Positions 47,991 to 58,264 of a DNA stretch of 64,000 nt are shown here, piece by piece. Positions within the stretch are counted from its first letter, which is position 1; every line of letters starts with the position of its first letter. A program made the translations under genes and the position numbers. A model generated the notes under the pieces. That model did no database searches and had not been told where the DNA came from. It saw only the letters and a list, made by a program, of their open reading frames with translations. The DNA is taken from the NCBI GenBank assembly GCA_035235625.1, contig CP141143.1:33217178-33281177 (forward strand). The letters are read 5' to 3'. This DNA comes from Saururus chinensis (lineage: Eukaryota; Streptophyta; Magnoliopsida; Piperales; Saururaceae).

Positions 47991-48475
47991 CCGCCCTTGA
48001 GCTTTTGGTTTCTACTTTGCCTTGATCTCTTCTTGGCTCTTCCTCTTTGGGCAGTCTTTAATCTTATGTCCCAATTCACCACAAGAGAAGCATCGTCCTT
48101 CAGCTTCATGACTCTTCATTTTTGGGCAATTGTTTATCCGATGCCCCAGTTTGCCACAAGCAAAGCAACGTCCCTCATTATAGAAACAAACTCCAGGTGG
48201 GTGGATCCAGTAACATTTAGAACACTTTTCCAATTTCTTGTCCCTCTGAAATTGAGTTTGAGTTCCAAAAGGTTTTTGAAAATTAGAATTACTATTTTGG
48301 GTAGGAGACATGAATTTCCTTTTTCTTTCATCAGTCTTGAGGTTGCTATTTTGCCCACGATCCTTACGTTCTACCAGGAACTCTTGATATTCTTGTTCCA
48401 ATAAAGAAGCCAATTCTACTGCCTTTGCAAATGTAGTAGGTTGAAAACCTACTATTCTACCACAAAGTCCACTAT
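47991..48475 (-). pseudogene. Gag of the Tekay element, C-terminal half with zinc knuckles
   Basis: After the solo LTR the gag frame continues …NSGLCGRIVGFQPTTFAKA, then a basic stretch, CSKCYWIHPPGVCF and two CCHC zinc knuckles, CFACGKLGHRINNCP and CFSCGELGHKIKDCP. A TAG follows IKAK at about 48012, before the linker to protease. In related elements gag and pol form one frame, so this TAG is probably a mutation, although a readthrough stop cannot be excluded. Confidence 0.9.
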
Positions 48476-48480
48476 TTAAT

Positions 48481-50733
48481 TGTAACGACCCGACCCGAGT
48501 CGGGCCCACAAATCTTACTAATAGGAAATTTTTCTTTCCTTGAGCCAGGAATCATCGTTTGAGTGCGAGAGGTACAACGTTCGTCTACGCACTACAGAGC
48601 TTTAAAGCTTCCTCGTACGTAGACTTAAGTTGTAACGAACACGTACACACAACGAAACTTCATAGTTCGTCGCTTGTACAACAAAATAAAATATATTATT
48701 ATAATGATTTGGATCGGGCCAACGTTGCCTTGTTGTTGGTTGCCTACGTACGTATTGGATATTAACCCAATACGATCGGATCCGAATGTAGTTCTGCCTA
48801 ATGGCTACTACATACTACAAACATCACAAAATCATACGTATAAAATACATATCTCTGAATATTTAATCAGAGTATACAAACACTCATCATATATCGGAGT
48901 AAAGCGGAAGTTAATAAATTAACGGAATCGTACATCTCGCTCTAGCACAGAGCGGGATCAAAATCTCATACACATATCTCGCTCTATCACTGAGCCGAGA
49001 CCGAGAACACAAATTACACGTCTCGCTCTACCCTAGAGCGAGATCACACACGTCATATAAGTATACATCATGGCATCGCACATAGCATAGTATGTAAGCA
49101 GATAGCATGACATATAGGCACATAGCATAGTACATAGGTAGTATATAGGCACATAGCATGGCATATAGGCACATAGCATAGTATATAGGCACATAGCATG
49201 GCATATAGGTACATAGCATAGTATATAGGCACATAATATAGCATATAGGCACATAGCATAGTATATAGGCACATAGCATGGCATATAGGCACATAGCATA
49301 GTATATAGGTACATAGCATAGTATATAGGCATATAGCATGGCATATAGGCACATAGCATGGCATATAGGTACATAGAATAGTATATAGGCACATAGCATA
49401 ACATATAGGTACATAGCATAGTATATAGGCACATAACATAGCATATAGGCACATAGCATAGTATATAGGCACATAGCATGGCATATAGGCACATAGCATA
49501 GTATATAGGTACATAGCATAGTATATAGGCACATAGCATGACATATATATATAAATCGTAGCATAACACACATCATAACTTAGCACATGCAGTACGGAAG
49601 ATGAGAAATGCTTACTTCCATCATAACCCATACAGTATTGGTATCTACGGATAGAACCCCGTCTTACTTCGGGTGTATTTTTCTTGTTTCGGTGTTCGGG
49701 CAGAGCCTTGCTTAATCTCGGGGCATTTCCTCCTTATAAGATTGTCAGCTCAGAAAATGGAACCAACCATCGCGTAGAATACCTCTCCTTATCTTGGGGC
49801 GTTTCCTCTTCATACGATTGCTAACTCAGAAATCGGAACCTTTCATCGCATAGAACATACTCGATTTAGATAAGAACGCCTCTTGAATCGACTTAATTGG
49901 AGTTAGGATGCTCAAGAATGGGGAGAAAGAAGTTTGTCGACGCTCGAGGACAATGGGCAGAACCTCTTCTCGTCTTGAGGCGTTTCCTCCTTATACGGAC
50001 TCCGAATCGAAGAGAGGACCCCTCCATTGCGTAGAACACGCTTGATTTAGTAGGAAATGGGTCTTGAACGGCCTTAATCAGGCTCAGAACGGTCAGAAAC
50101 GGGGGTAGAGAAAATATGGTTCGAAAATAGGATAAAATGGGGTATATATAGCCCACGAGCATCGCCGAAACCGCGGCTGCGCCGCTGGTTTCGGGTGGCG
50201 ATGCCCGCGGTAATGCACGGCTCGCACCCGCGCGTTACGCGGGTCGCGCCCGCGCCGCAGAAACGTCGCACCCGCGTTACCACGGGCATGCACGGTTTCG
50301 CGGCCTCGTGCCGACTCGCGCCAAAAATGCACTGCGGCGCGTGCCAGTCGCACGCCGCGCGCCATTTCTTATTTTATTTTTTTATTTTTAAATCCAAAAC
50401 TTCAAACGCGCGTATCTTCCTACCCCGGATTCGGATTCGCGCGTTCTAGGTACCGTTGGACTCGTATCGACGAGCCCTTCGATACCACCCCACTTAAAGC
50501 AGAAAATCACACTATTTCCAAGTGGGTCCCACCTATAAAGCACGTTTCTCAAATATCGTAATTTCCGGTCCCGACCTCTGTTTCGCGCGTTCTTCGAATC
50601 GTTACGCTCGTTATGCTAAGTTCTACTTGGCTACGGGTATTTTATCTAATGAAAGCCCTTAATATTAATCTCAAATTACCGAATTATCCTTAATTCTCCC
50701 GGGTTAAGCGTAACCGAAAAATGGGTCGTTACA
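48481..50733 (-). mobile_element. Solo LTR, 2.25 kb, inside gag (duplication ttaat)
   Basis: Starts TGTAACGACCCGACC and ends AATGGGTCGTTACA, flanked by perfect ttaat at 48476-48480 and 50734-50738. Removing it restores the gag codons for V-R-G-L-N-S-G-L. On the minus strand a TATATATA motif near 50143 gives the sense direction, and the U3 module lies at 50440-50640. It holds a 20-bp tandem array (49076-49555) and a less regular 90-bp repeat (49680-50050). No coding capacity. Confidence 0.92.
49076..49555. repeat. 20-bp tandem array 'cacatagcatagtatatagg'
   Basis: About 23 units of 20 bp, alternating between '…cacatagcatagtatatagg' and '…cacatagcatggcatatagg', so a 40-bp higher-order unit is visible. 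All three minus-strand frames are open for about 180 codons because the unit has no stop in any frame in that direction (repeats such as MLCAYILCYVPICHA). Confidence 0.95.
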
Positions 50734-50738
50734 TTAAT

Positions 50739-51351
50739 CCCCTAACAAACTTTCGAGCTTTCTTTAACTCCGTAAGACAGAAGTCAGGGGCAAAACGTTC
50801 TAACTATACAAACTTATTTTCATACTGACTTGCTGAAGGTCCAAGAATTCTTTTTCTTTCTTATCCTGAATATGAGGAGGGAAATACTTATCATATAGTA
50901 CTCCTTTAAACTCTTCCCACCTAATATTTTCTTTGTCTGGAAAGAAGTTCCTTTCTGCCGTAGGCCACCAAAAGGCTGCTTCACCCGATAAGGAGAAAGT
51001 GGCCACATCCACTTTTCTATCCTCTGGAACTTTCATAGCCTTAAATATTCTTTCAACCTCAAATATCCATTTCTCGACTGCCTCCAGACCATCCTCTCCA
51101 GTGAGAGTTGGAGCAATTTTCTTGAACCGCTCTAGTAAATTATCCTTCTCATTCCGACCATTCTCAGCTGGTTCCATAATGTTTCTCCCATGATTAGGAT
51201 AGGGCTGAACTCCTTGAGTTTGCATATGCTGGGTCATCCTTTGTATCATTACATCGAAGAAATTTTCCATATGATTATCTGATGTTGCTGCACCATGAGT
51301 CGCAGTTTCAGCTTGGGGGGAATCATCAGATAAATGGACCTCAGACGTCAT
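50739..51351 (-). pseudogene. Gag of the Tekay element, N-terminal half
   Basis: Starts at ATG 51351 (MTSEVHLSDDSPQAETATHG) and encodes the gypsy gag core: RFKKIAPTLTGEDGLEAVEK, WIFEVERIFKAM, KVDVATFSLSGEAAFWW, and EEFKGVLYDKYFPPH. A frameshift near 50835 and one TAG follow, after which LERFAPDFCLTELKKARKFV is read up to the solo LTR insertion. Gag forms the capsid of virus-like particles in the cytoplasm. The start is the first ATG after a leader of about 300 bases that follows the primer site. Confidence 0.9.
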
Positions 51352-51636
51352 TTCCGGTTGCTAGTAGACTATAATAACCTTGGTTCCACAAGAAGTTGGT
51401 TTAAACAGACGAAGATTATTTATAATCATTTTAAAGCCTATATACATATTAATGTATATATACATAAAATATTTAAGACACCTAACTTCATAATAGTAAG
51501 AGCAAAAACCAACTTAAAACAACCTTTTGAATACAAAAACACATATATTTCATTAAATATAGTATCACAATAATTAAAATATTAATTATTTATATGACCG
51601 ATTTAAAACTACTGCTCTGAGACAGTAAAACTTTGA

Positions 51637-51648
51637 GCTCCGATACCA
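51637..51648 (-). other. Primer-binding site, initiator tRNA-Met type
   Basis: TGGTATCGGAGC on the minus strand, two bases after the 5' LTR end. It differs by one base from the usual TGGTATCAGAGC. Confidence 0.85.
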
Positions 51649-51650
51649 AA

Positions 51651-53383
51651 TGTAATGCCCACCCAATTTAGGATAATATAATATTAATGATCCTGTCCGA
51701 CGTGCGTAATTAGTACACATGAACCGGACTGACGGGCGTGAATCATGAAATGATCGTATGCTCAATGTAGAATACGTCGGAGTAATTGCACAGCCAAGAA
51801 AAATAAAAACATATTGACAAAACGTTTATAACAAAAGTTTAATATACATACCAAAATTTACTGTACATGGAGCCAGTAGTTATAAAAACATGATTATCCT
51901 GGCACATCATGACTTTACACGTCAGACACATATATAATTACATTATGTAGAAAACACATGACTACTTGAAAAACTTTTCTTCTTTCCCTTCCTCCATCGT
52001 CGCAACATCTGCAAGGTCTGGGGGTGCGTGAGTATATTTATACTCAGTAGGTTTGTTTAAAACCTAAAAGAAATGCTAAGCAAAAACATCTTTAAAATCA
52101 AATCAAACAAATCCACAAGCCGCGATACCCAATGGCCTACCTCCGTGCTCATGGGACAACAGAGGCCACTAAGGGAAGGAGTTTTCCATGATGCTCCACC
52201 CTATGCGTGCCACTAGCCGATTATTTTCTCGGCGGGCATCAAAATAGTGTACGAAACCACAACACTATGTGGTGCGTACAAAATCAATTCACATCGAAAT
52301 ACATAGCAAAATTGTCACATAATTCAAGAGAAAATCCATTCATCGGTTAAAAACAAGTATCATACTCATATTTGAATCAAATACTTCAAGAAAGATTGAC
52401 TCAAATCAGCAAAGCAGTTATTTAGAGTTTAAAACACCCTACCTTAGCCTTGAATATAAAATTCATCAATATAAAGACTCCAGAAGATGAAAATAGCCCC
52501 ACCACAGTGTTCAGCATGTTCGCTTTAGTAGAGAATGCCTTTTGAACGGGTAGAATAGGGCTTGAAACGACTCAGAAACAGTAAAAAGAAGAAAGGGGAA
52601 GATTAGGGAAGGGGCACATTTTTCAAGGTCTTAGAGGGGTCGCCTTAAGAAAATAATACTTCCGGTGTGTAGAGCACCCTTGAATTAGTAGGAAACGGGT
52701 CTTGGAACGTGAAAATCGGACTTAAAATGGGTCGGAAATGAAGAAAACAGTGAAAGGGGTTGAAAATCGGATGTGGGTGAAAAACTGGCCGGAGAAGAGC
52801 TTAAAAAGGGGAGGAGGGGGTGCTTTCTGGCGGGCGCCGCCGCCGAAACTGGTGGGCGCCCACCGGCACCACCACAAAAACAGGCGGCGCCCACTGGCGC
52901 CGCCGCGAGCTGTGGGCGCGCGTGAGGAAAGCTCGTTTGTCACCACGAACGCGCGCCCGTCGCACGTTTGTCACACGCGACATGCGCGTTCAGTGTGCGC
53001 TGCACGGCATACGCCGCGTGCTGCTCCGCACCACGCCACGCCATGCCGCCGATTTATTTATTTATATTTTATATATATATATATATTTTTAGAAAATCGT
53101 ATCTCCTTATCCCGAACTCCGATTTGTGCGTTCTTGGTACCGTTGAGTTTGCATTCACGAGCCCTACAATACTAGACCACTTAAGAACCATTTTACCCAA
53201 ATTTCAAGAGTGGGTCCCACCGGTTGAACATATTTCCCGAGGTCGTAACTTTCGTTCCCGACCTCCGATTTTCACGTTTTAAGACTTGTTACGCTCGTCT
53301 CCACGAGCTCTAACCAACACTTAGGAAATTTATAAATAAAAAAATATATAAGAAGATCGTGTTAAAAATTTTGGGTTATTACA
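51651..53383 (-). repeat. 5' LTR of the Tekay element
   Basis: 1733 bp, closely similar to the 3' LTR, with an extra duplication of about 27 bp near 52865-52895 (GGCGCCCAC repeated). The sense strand carries CTTTTTAAGC (about 52799) where the other LTR has CTATTTAAGC. Confidence 0.93.
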
Positions 53384-53418
53384 GTTGACCCCTCAATAAC
53401 CATGAGTACCACAATTGA

Positions 53419-53760
53419 TTTCACGCCCCAGCACTGCCCGACCCGAGCCAAATCTGGCCCAAGGGCCGGTCATGCACGTGGAGGCAACGAAAAATTGAAC
53501 GAGATTAAAGGATAGCAGAAGACTGAGCCCCTTATATAGGCAATTTAACCTAGCGGAGTTACACACCACATAACCTTTAAGCAGGAGTAATAAGTAGAAC
53601 AAAAAAGGCCTTTAACTGTGAAGTAGTCCACAAGTCTTATACCCACATACTTAGAATCCTTAGCCAACACACATGACTCAAATCAAGGTCTCAAATAGAT
53701 CTAAAAACATAATATAAACACAAGTCTGAAACAAGAACCACCATACATTTCAGATCTGCC
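53419..53760 (-). repeat. Family A LTR fragment, 3' end, minus orientation
   Basis: TTTCACGCCCC… is the reverse complement of the family A end (GGGCGTGACA with changes). It continues through 'gcccgacccgagcc', 'gggccggtc' and 'cacaagtc' to about 53760, matching 42460-42783 in reverse. Before the Tekay insertion, this fragment and the 39501-42783 copy lay tail to tail with only about 70 bp between them. Confidence 0.65.
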
Positions 53761-55376
53761 AACTTTCTTTGTTGTTGCTACATCCTCTACTCCAACTTCT
53801 TTAGTTCGTCATACAATAAGCAGGGCATCTAAGATGCAAGTGATTATTAGTTCGTCATCTCTTGTCTTTTAATAGAAGATTTGTGTTGTTGCATATTTAT
53901 ACAGAGGAATATTGTGTGCTTGTACACATGCACGTACATCACTATTTGTGTCTTTTCTCTTCTTATGGGTTATTTTTACAAAATATTCAGTGGAGTTGAG
54001 ATTGGGTTCTTTTCTCTTCTTGACACCATGCTTTGAAATCCTCATACTATCCTGCGAGCTTGTGCTGCATTTGCTCTCCTTCAGGTGGATATTATCTATT
54101 TTTTTTAGCTGTGGGTTATTACTTACATAAAGACTGTCTTGTAGCTCTCTTCCTAGTTGGGCATTTTATATTTGTATGCATTACAGATATGCCTTTTATG
54201 TATTGAACCTCCTGATGTAACTTGGCAACGAGTTTCACTCTTCAGTCTTTAAAGAACGTTGTTAATACTTCTAACTTATGCAGTTCACCATCCCTAGTGG
54301 GAGGCATGCTATGTACCAAGCAGAGCTCTTGCATAAAGCAAGAGCTAAGCATATCCTATGAGCTACTGTTGCAGCAACAACTCCTATTGAACGCAAAATA
54401 TTTGCAAGGATAGTACTTAGATACCTTGAGCAACACCAGATAGGACACCCAATCTAACATATGATGGAGAGGGTGCTCTGAACTCGATCATGCAATATTG
54501 GGGTGACATTCAATTTTGGTCTTGGCTTTTACTCCATCTATGTAGCTGCCAAGTACGTTGATCCCAATCTTTGAGCTTGGTCTTGGAAGCTGAAGTTCTA
54601 AATTTGTCTGGTAAGGAAATTAAGCTGGTTTTGGTTTTTTATAGTGATCAAATGAGATAATATTATTTACATTGGATTGTAATTCTTGATGTTCTTGATG
54701 TATAAGGGCACAGGGCAAGTGACTATTGAGGCAAGGACTAGCAATTGTTACGTTTGAGTCTTTTAGATCTGCTTGTATTCGTTGCCACATTGTGTGCTAT
54801 TATCAAGAATTGTTGATTTATTTATCCATGATTAGCGATATAACTTTGTATCATGTTTTTGTCGAGGATGATTCTCTTTTTTTTTCTTGGTTTCATGAAT
54901 GTTTTGTGCTTCATGGTTACAAAACTCTTGGATTGTTCCGTTCTAAAAAACTTATGGTCCTCATGGGGGATGTTGTCTAGGATATCCTCCATCAATGGGA
55001 ATTGTGGATCATAAGAAATCGACAGTGTATGTGTTAGCGCCCATTAGCATAAATGATTGATAGCTCCTAATTGGTATGACAAAAAATGCTTTCAGCCCCA
55101 TCTTGAGGGATGATCATCTTTTGATTTGCTCAATTGAACTAGAGCTAGTCCCTCATGCTGATTAGATTTTGAAATGTGCCACTTTGCAATGAGCCCATAA
55201 CGACCCCCCCATTCCATAGAGACGTGCCCCGGTTATCCATTAAAAAGGTTGGAAGGTAACTGGGTAAGCCAGTTCTCTTGTGTCATGCACAGTTATGCAA
55301 TAGGTAGATTATTTTAGATTCAATACGCCTCATTGGGGTGGCTGAATCGTGAGATGTGAAATTCATGTCACATTTG
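53761..55376 (+). other. Mixed-composition DNA, possible degenerate exon near 54230-54600
   Basis: No clear gene. Two frames near 54310-54480 are open for 30-40 codons, for example KARAKHIL*ATVAATTPIER and KIFARIVLRYLEQHQIGHP, with an overlapping NLTYDGEGALNSIMQYWGD in another frame. This suggests a frameshifted exon of a host gene that I cannot name. The rest looks like intron or intergenic DNA. Confidence 0.3.
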
Positions 55377-55935
55377 TTGGAGCAATATTGCTTGAACATT
55401 GCCATAATATCGTTCCACATTGCTCCAACATTGCTACTATTGGAGCAATATCGCTCCAATGTTGGAGCAATATTGCTCTAACATTTCTACAATATCGCTC
55501 TAATGTTGGAGCAATATTGCTCCAACATTGCTGCAATATTGCTCCAATGTTGGAGCCATATTGCTCTAACATTGCTACTGTTGGAGCAATATCGCTCCAA
55601 TGTTGGAGCAATATTGCTTGAACATTGCCGCAATATCGCTCCAACATTGCTACTGTTTAGCATTGTTGGAGCAATATTGATCTAACATTGCCGCAATATC
55701 GCTCCAATGATGGAGCCATATTGCTCCAACATTGCTACTGTTGGAGCAATATCGCTCCAACATTAGAGCAATATTGCTCGAACACTGCCACAATATCGCT
55801 CCAATGTTGTATATTGCTCCAACATTGCTAAACAGTAGCAATGTTGGAGCATATTTCTCCAACATTGCAGCGATATTGCTCCAACATTAGAGCGATATTG
55901 CGGCAAGTTTAGAACAATATTGGTCCAACATTGAT
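55377..55935. repeat. Array of the palindrome GGAGCAATATTGCTCC (left array)
   Basis: More than 20 copies or variants of GGAGCAATATTGCTCC and GGAGCAATATCGCTCC, joined by 'aacattgctact(gt)' or 'aatgtt' linkers. The array can pair with itself extensively. Open frames across it on both strands are by-products. The same palindrome reappears at 62896-63060 and 63683-64000. Confidence 0.95.
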
Positions 55936-56262
55936 GTTCTTCAGTATTAATTTGTTTTATGTATTTACAATTTTAATAGTGGAATTCAGCGCATTAAAAT
56001 GGTAGATATAGCAATAGTCATACTGTACCTTTTAAAAATGATTAATTTGTTTCATATTAAGTGTTTTCAAGTGATAATTTACAAATGGAACTTTTAAATT
56101 AAATTTCAAGACTAGAGTTCATTAGTGCTTTGATGATCACTCTTAATATATTAATGCATATGAAACTTACTAGGTACCCACTACTCTTTTAGTATTTTCT
56201 TCATATTCATTCCCTCTAACAAACCTATTAAGTAATATAATGATCAAAAGATAAGAACAAAC

Positions 56263-56473
56263 CAAACAAAAATTTATCTACACTTTCGTTGGGCACGAAC
56301 TCATTGATCAATATTTTTTCTTCTTTGTGGATGCACCATCCCAAAAGCCTAACAAGGTTTCGGTGCTGGAGCTTTGCAATTAGTTCCACCTCATTCTTGA
56401 ACCCTTCAAATCCGTGTCCTAAACTTTGAGAGAGCCTTTTCATAGCTATTTCTTGACCCTTTGGCAGTTTTCC
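56263..56473 (-). pseudogene. Receptor-like kinase fragment, second exon
   Basis: After a CTTGTAG acceptor the frame reads [20 protein letters not shown], then [37 protein letters not shown] and [11 protein letters not shown], ending at a G|GTTTGT donor. This is the N-lobe of a plant S-domain/DUF26-type receptor kinase with the ATP-binding lysine (IAMKRLS), the alpha-C glutamate ([11 protein letters not shown]) and the hinge region. The exon is 211 bp and fully open. The catalytic-loop and activation-segment exons that should follow (toward lower coordinates) are absent. It continues the exon at 56635-56774 after an intron of 161 bp. Confidence 0.9.
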
Positions 56474-56634
56474 CTACAAGATTGCCATTAAGCTCCTTTA
56501 ATACCCAAATGCTTATGATTAATGCTCTTATTGCTATTTTATAATATATCCATTCAAAAGATCAATAATTTTCTTTTCTTATGTTTCTGTGGAGTTATCT
56601 TTCTTAAAATCCCTACAATGAAGTGGGAAAATAC

Positions 56635-56774
56635 CATATAAACATGTCCAAATCGACCCTCTCCAAGCTTGTTGGCCGTAGAGAAATTCTCAATTGCAGC
56701 TTGAATACTCGCATAACTGAACAAAGGAAGATCCTCCCCTAAACTCATATCGAAACCCATCAAACTTCTCCTTC
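56635..56774 (-). pseudogene. Receptor-like kinase fragment, first exon
   Basis: After an acceptor (CTCAACAG) the frame encodes RRSLMGFDMSLGEDLPLFSY, then ASIQAAIENFSTANKLGEGR and FGHVYM. This is the juxtamembrane region and glycine-rich loop of a plant receptor kinase. The loop reads GEGRFGHVY instead of the usual GEGGFGPVY. The donor G|GTATTT is intact. No extracellular lectin, S-locus or DUF26 domain and no transmembrane segment lies upstream within the next 2 kb, so this is a two-exon DNA fragment of a gene. Confidence 0.9.
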
Positions 56775-57975
56775 CTGTTGAGAACAAATTTAAGTTATCA
56801 TTTTCTTTAATTTAGAAAATATGTTATCAATTAGTAGCAACCACAATGCAAGGAACATCCTCATTCAATGTGCAACTTCAATATTTGGGATTAGACAGCA
56901 TAGATAATTCCAACCTTCTGTGACAATTTGAATATTTAACGTAGAAACTTGTAATGGTCCTATTAGAGTTCCTAGTTTCATTAGAAGTTCATTGATCATA
57001 TTTACTTAATTCTAGTTGCATTAGGAGTAGTTTTCTTAAATCAATAAGGATTAGTTTAGAACTTCTCTCTAAATACTGTAAAGCTTCTAGCCAGATGATA
57101 GCTATCCAGAAAATATAAGTCAACAATAGTTAAATTAATTTTTATTCCTTGCAACTCCTTATTCTTTTTCTAATATCTATTAATTTTCCTATGTAGATGC
57201 CTTAGTCTACAACAAAACCTTAAAGTTAAAACATTATTATTCAACAGTGGAGTAGATTCAGTGATTGAAAATGTGCCTAAGTCTATTTAGATTAGTTATT
57301 TTATTGTAGGTCCATATTAATAGTTGGAGGTTTGATTCATATGTTAATATCTCTGATCCACTATGGGGGAACATATAGGAAAGATAAGTGATAAATCCAC
57401 AATACTTGAGATAAAATGTGGGATGATGACCATGAGTGGGACAGAAATTTACCTCATCTTCTAAATCTTCTCCATAAAAAATAGACAAGAACACTCGAGA
57501 AAAGCACCTCGCTACAAATTGGAGGGACAATATTCACAACCATATATTTGCTTTTCTGAAGCTTTAATACTCAGTTTATCTACAAAAACACGAAAATAAG
57601 CATATTTAGATCATCTGTCCCAACTAAATCTCTACAACGAAAAAAAAAACAAGCACTTTCACTTTTCCAAAACATTAACTAAAACATACATACCCTTGTT
57701 CCTAACTAAAACACAGAGCAAATCACAATGTTCCTAAGTTCAACAAGTGAATATTTGTATAAACTTAAATGGTGGATCACACAAAAACACCTAAAAAGGT
57801 TTCAAAAATCTTTAGAATATATAACAGTTGATGGAATAAGAACTCCTTCAAAGTACCTATTTATCTGTCATATGCAGGTAAGTAATAGTTTAAAAAACTA
57901 GCTCATCATTGCAATATTGCTGCCTATAACATAGTTGCCAAATCAGTTGCTTGTCTAACTATAAAGCTTAAAATA
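56775..57975. other. Non-coding DNA between kinase and SAP18 fragments
   Basis: AT-rich. An open stretch at 57258-57530 on the minus strand shows no recognised domain. Nothing else could be supported. Confidence 0.3.
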
Positions 57976-57979
57976 TTAT

Positions 57980-58041
57980 GGTAAAATTCCAATAATGAAA
58001 GTTCCATCATCAGGTTTATGATTGCCGAAAATTGATAGGAA
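57980..58041 (-). pseudogene. SAP18 fragment, third exon present
   Basis: After an ATATAG acceptor the frame gives FLSIFGNHKPDDGTFIIGIL. This matches, with losses, the SAP18 section 'TFSYGNGRRPDDGK.L.ELRF'. It is less well preserved than the two exons before it and its end is uncertain. Confidence 0.55.
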
Positions 58042-58085
58042 CTATATTATTAACAATCAACCCTACTGACAGTCATTGTTCTTAC

Positions 58086-58175
58086 AGGTCTGACCACAAA
58101 GCGGCCATTCTTATATATAAAAGCAAACGACAATTTAGCATCTCTTCTTCTTGCTTGAGGATCAACCTCTTTGAC
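58086..58175 (-). pseudogene. SAP18 fragment, second exon present
   Basis: After a TTTTCAG acceptor the exon encodes VKEVDPQARRRDAKLSFAF, then IYKNGRFVVRP, and ends at a T|GTAAGA donor. It is 90 bp and open. The expected 'YPDKNGRF' is shortened to YKNGRF. This is the conserved ubiquitin-like fold of SAP18, a subunit of the Sin3 histone-deacetylase complex and of the nuclear ASAP splicing complex. Intron to the previous exon: 89 bp. Confidence 0.9.
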
Positions 58176-58264
58176 CTGAAAAGGTTTATAAATGTGTACA
58201 ATTCATGTACTAAAAGAAGGTATTAAAAAAGCCTTCAAGAGGGGTAATATTAAATTTAATATAC

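Larger units (their letters stand above)
42823..53383 (-). mobile_element. Tekay-type chromovirus (Ty3/gypsy), nearly complete, defective
   Basis: Two LTRs (42823-44539 and 51651-53383) flank gag and pol on the minus strand. Perfect duplications gttga lie at 42818-42822 and 53384-53388. The order in the sense direction is 5' LTR, primer site, gag, protease, RT, RNase H, integrase, chromodomain, polypurine tract, 3' LTR. The C-terminal chromodomain of the type seen in Tekay/Del elements places it in that clade. Gag is split by a solo LTR (48481-50733). Pol has several stops and at least one frameshift, and integrase catalytic residues are changed. The first 230 bases of the two LTRs differ at about nine positions by eye, so the insertion is fairly young compared with its surroundings. 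Confidence 0.93.

Noticed and set aside
48559-48922. Two short overlapping open frames
   Set aside because: They fall within the solo LTR 48481-50733 and show no similarity or coding pattern.
49076-49555. Regular direct repeats considered as a CRISPR array
   Set aside because: The units are contiguous with no unique spacers, the genome is plant nuclear, and the array sits inside an LTR.
55363-55865. Open frames across the palindrome array
   Set aside because: The array is open in several frames on both strands because of its composition; no non-repeat protein is encoded.
57258-57530. A 90-codon open frame considered as part of the receptor kinase
   Set aside because: No match to a kinase, lectin or PAN domain, and no convincing splice connection to the exon at 56774.
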